A stretch of 64,000 nucleotides of DNA from Pseudomonas veronii (GTDB taxonomy: Bacteria; Pseudomonadota; Gammaproteobacteria; Pseudomonadales; Pseudomonadaceae). The notes beneath the pieces are model-generated. The model ran no database searches. It was not told the origin of the DNA and saw nothing but the letters and a program-made list of their open reading frames with translations. Location of the stretch: the NCBI RefSeq assembly GCF_001439695.1, contig NZ_JYLL01000006.1, positions 62,001 to 126,000 of the forward strand. The letters run 5' to 3'. Below, piece by piece: positions 16,816-25,290 of this stretch. Every line of letters begins with the position of its first letter. Within the stretch, counting starts at the first letter, position 1. Both the position numbers and the translations under genes were made by a program.

Positions 16816-17691
16816 TCAGTCCCCGGTGCCGGCAAACCCCGCGACGATTTCATCGATCACCACCCGCACCCGCGCGGTGTGGCGCAGGTCGGCGTGGGTC
16901 ACCAGCCAGACGTCGTAAGGCATCGGCCGAGTGCGCTCCGGCCAGAGACGCACCAGCCCGTCGCGTTCGCCGGTACACACCGGCATTTCACCGATACCGA
17001 TGCCGGCGGCAATGGAACGGCGCACCAGCAGGCCGGAGCTCAGGGTGGCCGCGATGCGGCCGCGGCCCAGGGGTTCGCAGACCAGGGTCATGTCCTTCTG
17101 GCTCTGCAGATAGGCGTGGTACACCACCAGATCATGGCCTTCGAACAGGCTGCCGGGCTCCGGTGCGCCGTGGCGGTCGATATAAGCCTGGGAGGCAAAC
17201 AACCCAACCGGCCAACGTGCGATACGCCGCGCGATCAGGTCAGGGCTGTCCGGGCGCATGTTACGCACGGCGATGTCGGTTTCGCGCTTGGCCAGGCTGA
17301 GAAACTGGGTGGACGCGTCCAGATGCACGCGCACGTCGGGGTGCTGCTCGTGCAAGCGGGCAATCGCCGGGATCAGGAAATCGATGGCCAACGAGTCGGT
17401 GGTACTGACCCGCACGGTGCCGGTCAGGCGTTCGTCCAAGCCTTGTATCTGGCGCTCCAGCTCGAGGGCCGAGCGCTCCATTTTTTCCACGCTGCGCAGG
17501 GCGGCTTCGCCGACGGCGGTCAGCGCGTAGCCTTCGGAGGTGCGCAGGAACAGGGTGGCGCTCAAGGACTTTTCCAGCGCGTTGATCCGTCGGCCGACGG
17601 TGGCCTGGTCGACCCCCAGCACCCGCGCCGCGCCACGTAAGGTCGACTCGCGGCACACCGCCAGGAAGACCCGTGCATCGTCCCAATTCAT
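16816..17691 (-). CDS. LysR-family transcriptional regulator
   Basis: 291 residues. The N-terminal winged helix-turn-helix (FLAVCRESTLRGAARVLGVDQATVGRRINALEKSL) is of the LysR type, followed by a substrate-binding domain with VRVSTTDSLAIDFLIPAIAR. It diverges from the MFS/quinone oxidoreductase pair, which is the usual arrangement for a LysR regulator and its target. Two palindromes with TGCA half-sites sit between them. Confidence 0.9.
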   Translation of the reverse strand: MNWDDARVFLAVCRESTLRGAARVLGVDQATVGRRINALEKSLSATLFLRTSEGYALTAVGEAALRSVEKMERSALELERQIQGLDERLTGTVRVSTTDSLAIDFLIPAIARLHEQHPDVRVHLDASTQFLSLAKRETDIAVRNMRPDSPDLIARRIARWPVGLFASQAYIDRHGAPEPGSLFEGHDLVVYHAYLQSQKDMTLVCEPLGRGRIAATLSSGLLVRRSIAAGIGIGEMPVCTGERDGLVRLWPERTRPMPYDVWLVTHADLRHTARVRVVIDEIVAGFAGTGD

Positions 17692-17706
17692 GCCCTCTCC
17701 TTATGC

Positions 17707-17758
17707 TGCATATATGCATCGATGCGCCGCATACTCGCAGCGTTATTGCATCATGCAA
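17707..17758. promoter_or_regulatory. Candidate LysR operator region
   Basis: A perfect palindrome TGCATATATGCA (17707-17718) and a dyad TTGCATCATGCAA (17746-17758) of the T-N11-A form lie between the divergent LysR and MFS genes. Both share TGCA half-sites about 39 bp apart, close to whole helical turns. This is a sequence-based guess. Confidence 0.5.
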
Positions 17759-17802
17759 CGGGGCTATGCTGAGCGCCAGAGAAAACCCTCAGGACCGCCG
17801 TC

Positions 17803-19035
17803 ATGCCCGACACTCACACCCCGCCCCGCCGCGCACTGTGGTTACCGATCTTCGCCGGCCTGTGCGCCAGCCTGGTCAGCATCGGCCTGGCGCGCTTCGC
17901 CTATACCCCGCTGATCCCCTCGCTGATCCAGGCTCACTGGTTTGCCGCCAGTGACGTGGTGTACCTCGGCGCCGCCAACCTGGTGGGCTACCTGGTCGGC
18001 GCACTGATCGGACGGCCCCTCGCCCGGCGCACCTCGAACACGGCCGCCTTGCGGCTGATGATGGTGGCCGTGACCCTGGCGTTCTTTGCCTGTGGCTTTC
18101 CCTTGTCGTTGCTCTGGTTCTTCGCCTGGCGCCTGCTGTCGGGCATCGCCGGGGGCGCGATCATGGTGCTGGTGGCGGCGACGGTGTTGCCCCACGTACC
18201 CGCGGCGCGTCGGGGCCTGGCCAGCGGCGCGATCTTCCTCGGCATCGGCCTGGGCATTGCAGGCTCCGGGACGATTGTGCCGCCGTTGTTGAGCCTGGGT
18301 TTGCAACAGACGTGGTTCGGCCTGGGCCTGTTGGCGCTGGTATTGACGGCAGCGAGCTGGTTCGGCTGGCCTTCGGGCACCCTGCATGAAGCGGCACCGC
18401 AAGCCAACGCATCCGTCGCGACCCCGCCGGGCGTATACCTGCTGTTTGGGCAATACGCGTTCATGGCCGCCGGGCTGGTGCCAGCCATGGTGTTCCTGGT
18501 GGACTACGTCGCCCGTGGCCTGGGGGCCGGGCCGCACGTCGGGGCGATGATCTGGGTTATGTACGGCCTGGGGGCGATTGTCGGCCCGGTCACGTATGGA
18601 TTTCTCGCCGACAAGCTCGGTGCGCGCCTGAGCATCCGCCTGGTGCTGGCGGTGCAGGCGATTGCGGTCGGCCTGCTGCCGATCTCCAGTTCGTTCACCG
18701 CGTTGGCGCTGCTGGCGGTGATCCTCGGTTCGTTCCCGCCGGGTATCGTGCCGCTGGCATTGGCGCGGGTTCATGAGCTGGTGCCCAACCATCACCATCA
18801 ACAGCTCGCCTGGAGCCGCGCTACGGTATCTTTCGCCACGTTCCAGGCGCTGGCAGGCTTTGCCTACTCGGCGCTGTTCAACGGCAGCGGCGGCCAGCAT
18901 GCCCTGTTGTTCATGATCGCGGCCGGGGCCATCGTGGTCGCGCTGCTGCTGGAACTGGGCATGATCCTGCTGAACCGCCGCCCGTCAGAGGCGGTCCCAA
19001 CCCATACGCTCATCGCCACAGGAACTCTCGAATGA
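17803..19035 (+). CDS. YbfB/YjiJ-type MFS transporter
   Basis: 410 residues with about 12 hydrophobic segments. The opening ALWLPIFAGLCASLVSIGLARFAYTPLIPSLI is characteristic of the YbfB/YjiJ branch of the major facilitator superfamily. The substrate is unknown. It overlaps the following oxidoreductase gene by ATGA, so the two are translationally coupled, which suggests efflux or uptake tied to quinone or enone chemistry. Confidence 0.85.
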   Translation: MPDTHTPPRRALWLPIFAGLCASLVSIGLARFAYTPLIPSLIQAHWFAASDVVYLGAANLVGYLVGALIGRPLARRTSNTAALRLMMVAVTLAFFACGFPLSLLWFFAWRLLSGIAGGAIMVLVAATVLPHVPAARRGLASGAIFLGIGLGIAGSGTIVPPLLSLGLQQTWFGLGLLALVLTAASWFGWPSGTLHEAAPQANASVATPPGVYLLFGQYAFMAAGLVPAMVFLVDYVARGLGAGPHVGAMIWVMYGLGAIVGPVTYGFLADKLGARLSIRLVLAVQAIAVGLLPISSSFTALALLAVILGSFPPGIVPLALARVHELVPNHHHQQLAWSRATVSFATFQALAGFAYSALFNGSGGQHALLFMIAAGAIVVALLLELGMILLNRRPSEAVPTHTLIATGTLE

Positions 19036-20030
19036 CGCTCCCGCACGAAATGACCCTGATCGAAATCACCCAGCCCGGCGGCCCCGACGTCCTGCAACCG
19101 CGGCGGGTCGCCGTACCGGTGGCGGGCCCCGGCGAGATCCTGATCCGTGTGCAGGCGGCCGGGGTCAATCGCCCGGACGCCTTGCAACGCGCCGGCAAGT
19201 ACCCGCTGAAACCCGGCATGAGCCTGATTCCGGGGCTGGAAGTGGCCGGTGAAGTGGTGGCGCTCGGCGACGGCGTCAGCGCATACGCCATTGGCGACAA
19301 GGTGTGTGCCCTGACCAATGGCGGCGGCTATGCCCAGTTTTGCGCGGTGCCCGCCAGCCAGGCGTTGCCGATCCCCGAGGGCATGGACTGGATTCAAGCC
19401 GCCGCCGTGCCGGAAACGTTCTTCACCGTGTGGTCCAACCTGTTCGGCCTCGCTGGCGCGCATAAAGGCCAGCGCGTGTTGATCCACGGCGGCACCAGTG
19501 GCATCGGCACCACCGCGCTGATGCTCTGCCGCGAATTCGGTATCGAGGCCTTCGCCACCGCCGGCAGCGCCGACAAATGCGCCGCCATCGCCAAGCTGGG
19601 CGCCGAACCGATCAACTACCGCGAGCAGGACTTCGCCGACGTCATCGCGCAGAAGACCGCCGATCAGGGGGTTGATGTAATCCTCGACATCATGGGGGCC
19701 TCGTACCTGAACAATAACCTCAAGGCCCTGGCCATGGACGGTCACCTGGTCATGCTCGGCTTTCTCGGCGGCGGCAAGGCGCATGACGTCGACCTGCTGA
19801 CCATCCTCGGCAAACGCGCGGTGATAACCGGTTCACTGTTGCGCCCCCGCACCCGCGAGGAAAAGGCCATGATCGCCGAACAGCTGCGCGAACAGGTATG
19901 GCCTGTGCTGGCCGCCGGGCGTTGCCTGCCGATCATCGACAAGGTCTACGCCTACACCGACGCCGCCCAGGCCCATGCCCGGATGGAAGGTGGGGATCAT
20001 ATCGGCAAGATTGTGTTGCAGGTGGCGTGA
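19032..20030 (+). CDS. NAD(P)H quinone oxidoreductase, zinc-free MDR family (PIG3-like)
   Basis: 332 residues. The N-terminal GroES-like domain has VAGPGEILIRVQAAGVNRPDALQR; the Rossmann motif is HGGTSGIGTTALMLCREFG near 152-170. The zinc ligands of alcohol dehydrogenases are absent. The family reduces quinones with NAD(P)H. It is coupled to the MFS gene upstream, and a short hairpin follows at 20048-20070. Confidence 0.87.
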   Translation: MTLPHEMTLIEITQPGGPDVLQPRRVAVPVAGPGEILIRVQAAGVNRPDALQRAGKYPLKPGMSLIPGLEVAGEVVALGDGVSAYAIGDKVCALTNGGGYAQFCAVPASQALPIPEGMDWIQAAAVPETFFTVWSNLFGLAGAHKGQRVLIHGGTSGIGTTALMLCREFGIEAFATAGSADKCAAIAKLGAEPINYREQDFADVIAQKTADQGVDVILDIMGASYLNNNLKALAMDGHLVMLGFLGGGKAHDVDLLTILGKRAVITGSLLRPRTREEKAMIAEQLREQVWPVLAAGRCLPIIDKVYAYTDAAQAHARMEGGDHIGKIVLQVA

Positions 20031-20047
20031 CGCCTGATGCCGTCACT

Positions 20048-20070
20048 GTCGGGCCTTGGCAGGGCCCGAC
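20048..20070. terminator. Hairpin between convergent genes, weak terminator
   Basis: GTCGGGCC (20048-20055) pairs with GGCCCGAC (20063-20070) across a 7-base loop. There is no T-run on either side, so termination is uncertain, but its place between two convergent genes fits. Confidence 0.5.
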
Positions 20071-20089
20071 AGCTCGCACAAGAAATGAC

Positions 20090-21214
20090 CTATTGGGCAT
20101 GCACCGGGTAATCGATATAGCCCACTTCATTGCCACCATACATCCCCTCCGCCCGCAGCGGATTCAACGGCCAGCCATTGAAGAGCCGTTGCGGTAAGTC
20201 CGGGTTGGCAATGAAGGGCCGCCCGAACGCAATCAGGTCGGCCAACCCCGCGTCGACCAACCGCGCACCGCGCTCGGCGGTGTAACGCCCGGCGTAGATA
20301 ATCCGCCCGGTAAAGGTGTCACGCACGGCCTGACGGAACGTGTCGGGCAGGTCGGGGGCGTTGTCCCAGTCGGCTTCGGCAATCGAGACATAGGCGATGC
20401 CCGCCGCTTGCAGCACCTTGATCGCTTCCAGGTAGGTGTGGTGCGGGTCGTCTTCCACCAGGCCGATGTACACGCGGTCCTGATCGGTGCCGCTGAACAA
20501 CGGCGAAAAGCGCACGCCCAGGCGCTGCGGGCAGACCACCTGGCTCACAGCCTCGACAATCTCCCGCAAAAAACGCAGACGGTTGTGCAGCGAACCACCG
20601 TACTCGTCGTCGCGCTGGTTGGCGTGGGCCGAGATGAACTGGTTGACCAGGTAACCGTTGGCCGCATGGATCTCCACCCCGTCAAACCCGGCGTCCAACG
20701 CATTGCGTGCCGCCTGTGCGTAGTGCCCGACCAATGCCTTGACCTCAAGGGTGGTCAAGGCCCGGGGCACGGGCGGTTGGACCAGTTCACCCTGGCCAGG
20801 CCCGGTGGCGATGAACGCCTTCGCCTGTTCCGCCTGCAGCGCGGACGGTGCGACGGGCGCGGCGCCGTCAGGCTGCAACGCATTGTGGGACACCCGGCCC
20901 ACATGCCAGAGCTGGGCGAAGATCACCCCGCCTTCGGCATGCACCGCGTCGGTGACGGTGCGCCAACCGTCGATCTGCGCCGGGGTGTAGATGCCCGGCG
21001 TCCAGGCGTAACCCTGGCCACGCGGCTCGATCTGGGTGCCCTCGCTGACCATGAAACCGGCCGAGGCGCGTTGACGGTAATACTCGGCCATCAGCTCGGT
21101 GGCGACATCGCCGGGTTGCGCGCTGCGTTGACGCGTCAGCGGTGGCAGGACGACGCGGTTGGCCAAGGTGCGATGCCCGAGTTTTATCGGGGTACTTAAA
21201 ACACTGTGGGTCAT
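20090..21214 (-). CDS. Old yellow enzyme family alkene reductase (NemA-like)
   Basis: 374 residues from MTHSVLSTPIKLGHRTLANR; the in-frame ATG at 21277 would add an unlike leader. The FMN-barrel motifs are NRVVLPPLTRQRS, GQLWH-like FAQLWHVGRVSH, the substrate pair in GVEIHAANGYLVNQFI (His and Asn), DEYGGSLHNRLRF, and the phosphate site GLADLIAFGRPFIANPDLP. The family reduces activated alkenes, N-ethylmaleimide and nitrate esters with NADPH. It is the last of a probable operon with the DJ-1-like gene and a NemR-like repressor. Confidence 0.9.
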   Translation of the reverse strand: MTHSVLSTPIKLGHRTLANRVVLPPLTRQRSAQPGDVATELMAEYYRQRASAGFMVSEGTQIEPRGQGYAWTPGIYTPAQIDGWRTVTDAVHAEGGVIFAQLWHVGRVSHNALQPDGAAPVAPSALQAEQAKAFIATGPGQGELVQPPVPRALTTLEVKALVGHYAQAARNALDAGFDGVEIHAANGYLVNQFISAHANQRDDEYGGSLHNRLRFLREIVEAVSQVVCPQRLGVRFSPLFSGTDQDRVYIGLVEDDPHHTYLEAIKVLQAAGIAYVSIAEADWDNAPDLPDTFRQAVRDTFTGRIIYAGRYTAERGARLVDAGLADLIAFGRPFIANPDLPQRLFNGWPLNPLRAEGMYGGNEVGYIDYPVHAQ

Positions 21215-21301
21215 TTGAAAGATTCCAAATTCAGGACGAGCGAAACCGTTGGCGGCTCTTGAGAGCCGCCAATCCATGCAGGTTTAAAACCGTTGATTAA
21301 C

Positions 21302-21979
21302 TTATGCGGTGAGCTTCAGCAGGGCCTTGGCAACAGCGCTGGAACTGGCAGGGTTCTGCCCGGTGACCAGCAAACCGTCTTCAAGCACAAAGGATTGCCA
21401 ATCGGCGCCCTTCTCATACTTGCCGCCCAGTGCCTTGAAATCGTTTTCGATCAGGAACGGCACCACATCGGTCAGGCCGACCGCGGCTTCTTCCGCGTTG
21501 GAAAAGCCAGTGACGCGACGGCCCTTGACCAGCGGCTCACCATTGACCGCCTTGACGTGGCGCAAGGCACCCGGTGCGTGGCAGACAAAACCGATGGGCT
21601 TGCCGGCCCGCTCGAACGCCTCGATCAGGGCGATGGACACCGGCGACTCCGCCAGGTCCCACAGTGGGCCGTGGCCACCTGGATAGAACACGGTGTCGAA
21701 GTCGGCGGTGTTGATCGTGTCCAGCTTGACGGTGTTGGCCAGGGCCTGCTGCGCGGCCGGGTCGGCGGCAAAGCGGCGGGTCTGTTCGGTCTGCGCATCC
21801 GCTTGATCGCTCGCCGGGTCCAGTGGCGGCTGGCCGCCGGCCGGGGACGCCAGCACCACATCGGCGCCGGCGTCCTTGAACACGTAGTACGGTGCGGCAA
21901 ATTCTTCGAGCCAGAAACCGGTCTTGCGCCCGGTATCGCCCAGCTGGTCGTGAGAGGTCAGTACCATTAATACTTTCAT
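21302..21979 (-). CDS. DJ-1/PfpI superfamily protein (type 1 glutamine amidotransferase-like)
   Basis: 225 residues. The nucleophile elbow is GFVCHAPGAL with Cys near 132, and the preceding motif is FYPGGHGPLWDL. The fold is that of the Hsp31/YhbO-like group, some of which remove methylglyoxal or repair glycated groups. Placement between a TetR repressor and an alkene reductase supports a reactive-electrophile defence role, but the reaction is not proven by sequence. Confidence 0.82.
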   Translation of the reverse strand: MKVLMVLTSHDQLGDTGRKTGFWLEEFAAPYYVFKDAGADVVLASPAGGQPPLDPASDQADAQTEQTRRFAADPAAQQALANTVKLDTINTADFDTVFYPGGHGPLWDLAESPVSIALIEAFERAGKPIGFVCHAPGALRHVKAVNGEPLVKGRRVTGFSNAEEAAVGLTDVVPFLIENDFKALGGKYEKGADWQSFVLEDGLLVTGQNPASSSAVAKALLKLTA

Positions 21980-22005
21980 GTTCCAGTGCCTCGATAGGGT
22001 TAAGG

Positions 22006-22605
22006 TCAGTGTGTGTCAGGGCAACCCAACAGCTGTCGGGTCAGCAGCAGCGCCTGATCAAACGGCGCGGATGTACGGGTGATCTTGCTCATGACGCTGC
22101 TCCCCAGCCATAACGCATACAGGCTCCGGGCCAGGCTTTGCGGGGCTTGCGCCACTGTCAGCGAACCGTCCTCGACGCCGCGCCCGATCGCGCCGGCAAG
22201 CAAGGCGATGGTCCTCGACGTGCCGCGATCCAGGGCCAAGCGCATGGGTTCTGAAAGGTCTGACACTTCCGCACCGAGTTTGACGGCAAGGCATTTGCCC
22301 GCGTTGGTGCAGCCGGTCTGGTTGTCGATCCAGCCTTGCCAATAGCGCATCAACTTGGCGCGCGGGGACAACCCGGGCTGCTCGAACAGTTGCGTCATGC
22401 CCTCTACGTAGTGATCGAAGTAGTGGTCGAGCAATACCACACCGAATGCATCTTTGGAGTGGAAGTAGTGATAGAACGAACCTTTGGGCACATCGGCGGC
22501 TTGCAGGATTTCGTTCAACCCCACCGCAGAAAACCCTTTGGCGCCGACAATCGATTGCGCCGCGTCGAGAATGGTCTGCCGTGGACTTTTGCTGGCGCTG
22601 TGCAT
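22006..22605 (-). CDS. TetR-family repressor, NemR-like
   Basis: 199 residues. The N-terminal helix-turn-helix is GFSAVGLNEILQAADVPKGSFYHYFHSKDAF. The ligand domain has GCTNAGKCLAVKLGAEVSDLS, with cysteines at about 98 and 104, resembling the redox-sensitive region of NemR regulators that sense bleach or electrophiles. Downstream on the same strand come the DJ-1-like and alkene reductase genes. A TAGAC-N5-GTCTA inverted repeat lies about 18 bases before its start, consistent with autoregulation. Confidence 0.83.
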   Translation of the reverse strand: MHSASKSPRQTILDAAQSIVGAKGFSAVGLNEILQAADVPKGSFYHYFHSKDAFGVVLLDHYFDHYVEGMTQLFEQPGLSPRAKLMRYWQGWIDNQTGCTNAGKCLAVKLGAEVSDLSEPMRLALDRGTSRTIALLAGAIGRGVEDGSLTVAQAPQSLARSLYALWLGSSVMSKITRTSAPFDQALLLTRQLLGCPDTH

Positions 22606-22622
22606 GCTTCACTCCGTCCGAT

Positions 22623-22637
22623 TAGACCAGTCGTCTA
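22623..22637. promoter_or_regulatory. Candidate operator of the NemR-like repressor
   Basis: TAGAC (22623-22627) and GTCTA (22633-22637) form a perfect inverted repeat with a 5-base spacer immediately upstream of the TetR gene. This resembles the TAGACC/GGTCTA arms that I recall for the E. coli NemR site. Confidence 0.6.
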
Positions 22638-22778
22638 GTGCATGGGGTGAATGTTAGGAGCCGGGCCGGGCGCCCACAATGTCATATCCGCAAGGATTGC
22701 GGACATGCGCCGAACCCGGTTGCCGTTTTCCCGGCACGCGCCGACAATCGCCCCTCCCGCCCGCGTTGGAGTATGGCG

Positions 22779-23723
22779 ATGCATAGCGTTGCGCTGATGG
22801 TTTACCCGAACTTCCAGTCCCTGAGCCTCAGCCTGGGCTCGGTGTTCGAGTGCGCGAACCTGCTGCGCGGCGAGCCGGCCTACGAGTTTCACCTGGTGTC
22901 GGAAAGCGGCGGCGCGGTGATGACGTCCCAGGGGTTCTCGGTGAACACCACACCGATCCGGCCGCAGGGCTATGACACCCTGATCGTCAGCGGCTACCTG
23001 GAATTTCGCCTGCCGGAGGCCAACCTGCTGGCGCTGGTCAAGGCCGCGTCCGCTCAATCGCGGCGTGTCGCCTCGCTGTGCATGGGCATCTTCGTGCTGG
23101 CCGAGGCCGGGTTATTGGCGGGCAAGCGCACCACCACTCACTGGATTCACGCACCGGCGTTTCGCAAGCGCTACCCGGATATTCAGTTGGAAGAAGACAA
23201 ACTGTTCATCGTCGACGGCCAGATCTGGACCGGCGCCGGCATGAGCGCTGGGGTCGACCTGGCGCTGGCAATGGTGGAGAACGACCTGGGCAGCGACCTC
23301 GCCCGGCGTATCGCGCGCAAGCTGGTGATTGCCCAGCGTCGGGGCAGCGAACAGTCGCAGTTATCGGCGTTGCTGGAATTGGACCCCAAATCCGACCGAA
23401 TCCAACTGGCCCTGGCCTATGCCCGCGAGAACCTGACCCACGACCTGTCGGTGGAAGCCCTGGCCGATGTCGCACGGCTCAGCCCGCGCCAGTTCAGCCG
23501 GGTGTTTCGCGAAGAAACCGGGCAGACACCGGCCAAGGCCATCGAATCCCTGCGGGTGGAAGCGGCGCGGGCGATGATGGAAACCAGCCGCCACCCGGTC
23601 GAGGTGGTCGCCCGCGAAACCGGCTTCGGCGACCGCGAGCGCATGCGCCAGGCGTTTCTGCGTGCCTTCGGGCAGCCGCCCCAGGCCATGCAGCAGGCTT
23701 TTTTCAGCGAGCGCAGCGTTTAG
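22779..23723 (+). CDS. GlxA-type transcriptional regulator (DJ-1-like plus AraC domains)
   Basis: 314 residues from the ATG at 22779, which has GGAG 8 bases upstream; an ATG at 22773 is too close to that site. The N-terminal half is a DJ-1/PfpI-like domain with CMGIFVLAEAGLLAGKRTTTHW. The C-terminal 100 residues are an AraC helix-turn-helix pair (LSVEALADVARLSPRQFSRVFREETG and HPVEVVARETGFGDRERMRQAF). The target is unknown; it diverges from the TetR gene and overlaps the end of the convergent acetyltransferase by 4 bases. Confidence 0.87.
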   Translation: MHSVALMVYPNFQSLSLSLGSVFECANLLRGEPAYEFHLVSESGGAVMTSQGFSVNTTPIRPQGYDTLIVSGYLEFRLPEANLLALVKAASAQSRRVASLCMGIFVLAEAGLLAGKRTTTHWIHAPAFRKRYPDIQLEEDKLFIVDGQIWTGAGMSAGVDLALAMVENDLGSDLARRIARKLVIAQRRGSEQSQLSALLELDPKSDRIQLALAYARENLTHDLSVEALADVARLSPRQFSRVFREETGQTPAKAIESLRVEAARAMMETSRHPVEVVARETGFGDRERMRQAFLRAFGQPPQAMQQAFFSERSV

Positions 23724-24226
23724 TGCAACGACGCCCGCGTGATCAGGTAACTGGTCAGTTGCGGATCATCGTCCAGTTCGAGGGTCTGCACCGGGCGTGG
23801 CAGGTTATCCAGCACGGTGCGCCAGAACGCCTGGGACACTTCATCCTGGTCATAGAAGCGCACCAGCCAGTTGGCCGCGCCGCTGCATAGCACCTGGGTG
23901 GCGATCGCGCTGCCGATGCCCTTTCGCCGGTAGCGCTTGAGGATGAACAGGTCGGCCAGTTCCAGGGCATCGATGCCCGGCAATTCACTGCCTTCGATCA
24001 GCAGGAAGCCGGCGATATAACCGTCGACCAGCAGCAGGTTGGCGCTCCACTGCGGGTCGTGCCAATAGCGGTTCAGGTGTTCGTCATGGATGTAGAAACG
24101 GCCGTCCGCCTCGACATCTTCCTGCTCCCAGTCCGAGGACTCATAGGCGTAGTACTGGTACAGATTGCGGATCAGCTCGGACGCTTCCGGGCCGGTCTGG
24201 ATCAATTCGACGGTGGTTTCAGGCAT
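23720..24226 (-). CDS. GNAT-family N-acetyltransferase
   Basis: 168 residues from MPETTVELIQTGPEASELIR. The acetyl-CoA loop is ILKRYRRKGIGSAIATQVL, the Q/RxxGxG/A signature, preceded by the beta-strand IDALELADLF. An open frame extends upstream for 58 codons, but that stretch lacks family sequence and no family start sits there. The substrate is unknown. Confidence 0.83.
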   Translation of the reverse strand: MPETTVELIQTGPEASELIRNLYQYYAYESSDWEQEDVEADGRFYIHDEHLNRYWHDPQWSANLLLVDGYIAGFLLIEGSELPGIDALELADLFILKRYRRKGIGSAIATQVLCSGAANWLVRFYDQDEVSQAFWRTVLDNLPRPVQTLELDDDPQLTSYLITRASLH

Positions 24227-24405
24227 GAGGCTCTCGGTGAAAAAACGCAGGGCGCCATTGTTCACAAAACGCTGCCCCAGTCCAATAGCGGCATGAACCT
24301 TTCTACTTGCTGAACCGATTGCAAATAGCTGCCGCCCCGTCCGAACCTTCGAAACATTTCGAATAAACTTCGCCGGCTGCCTCTTTTTTCTCAAGGACAT
24401 GTACT

Positions 24406-25278
24406 TTGACCAACGTCTGTTCCGCCGGCCTGGATGTGGGCTTCGCCTCCCTGGATTACCTGCAGATTTTCATCCTGGGCGTGATCCAGGGCATTACCGA
24501 ATTGTTGCCGGTGTCGTCCACCGCCCATATGCGTGTGGTCCCCGCCCTGCTCGGCTGGCAAGACCCGGGCTCGGCGTTTTCGGCGGCGATGCAACTGGCG
24601 GCGCTGGCGGCGGTGGTCAGTTACTTCTGGCGCGATGTGCGCCAGGTGGTCACCGGCAGCATTGGCGCGGTGCGCCAGGGTGACTACAACAATCAGTGGT
24701 TCAAGCTGGCGGTGGCGATTGTGCTGGCGACCATTCCGATCTGCATTGCCGGCCTGGCGTTGTCGTCGACCTTGAATGCCTGTAACTCGCCGCTGCGCGG
24801 GCTGATGGTGATCGGCATCGCCTGCGTGGTGATGGCAGTGTTGCTGGCGGCGGCCGAACTGCGTGCGCGGCATACACGGGAGGTGAGCGAAATGCGCCTG
24901 CGCGATGCGTTGATCGTCGGTATCGCACAGATTGGCGCCTTGATTCCCGGGGTCTCGCGCTCCGGCTCCACACTGACCGCCGCGCTGTTCCTCAATTTCA
25001 AGCGTGAAGAGGCTGCGCGTTTCTCCTTTCTGCTGGGCCTGCCGGCGATCGCCCTCGCCGGCTTGAAGGAGCTGTGGGTGCTGCTGCACGCCGATATGCC
25101 GGTGCATGCCTGGCCGCACTTGCTGTTTGGCCTGGTAGTCGCCAGCGTCTCGGCGTTCTTCGCGATCTGGGGCCTGATGAAGTTCCTGGAGCGGTTCTCC
25201 ACCTGGCCGTTCGTGATCTACCGCGCGCTGCTGGGGATCTTCCTGATCGTGGCGGTCAGCACCGGGTTGTTGAGCTGA
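24406..25278 (+). CDS. uppP: Undecaprenyl-diphosphate phosphatase (UppP/BacA)
   Basis: 290 residues, 7-8 membrane segments. The signature motifs are GVIQGITELLPVSSTAHMRV near 25-44 and IPGVSRSGSTLTAALFLNFKREEAARFSFLLGLPAI in the middle, with the conserved Glu, Arg and Ser of the active site. The enzyme recycles the C55 lipid carrier on the periplasmic side. I prefer a TTG start at 24406, with AAGGA 8 bases upstream; the ATG at 24399 is in another frame. The motif PVSSTAH instead of PISSTGH marks this as a divergent paralogue. Confidence 0.87.
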   Translation: MTNVCSAGLDVGFASLDYLQIFILGVIQGITELLPVSSTAHMRVVPALLGWQDPGSAFSAAMQLAALAAVVSYFWRDVRQVVTGSIGAVRQGDYNNQWFKLAVAIVLATIPICIAGLALSSTLNACNSPLRGLMVIGIACVVMAVLLAAAELRARHTREVSEMRLRDALIVGIAQIGALIPGVSRSGSTLTAALFLNFKREEAARFSFLLGLPAIALAGLKELWVLLHADMPVHAWPHLLFGLVVASVSAFFAIWGLMKFLERFSTWPFVIYRALLGIFLIVAVSTGLLS

Positions 25279-25290
25279 GCCTCATCGACC

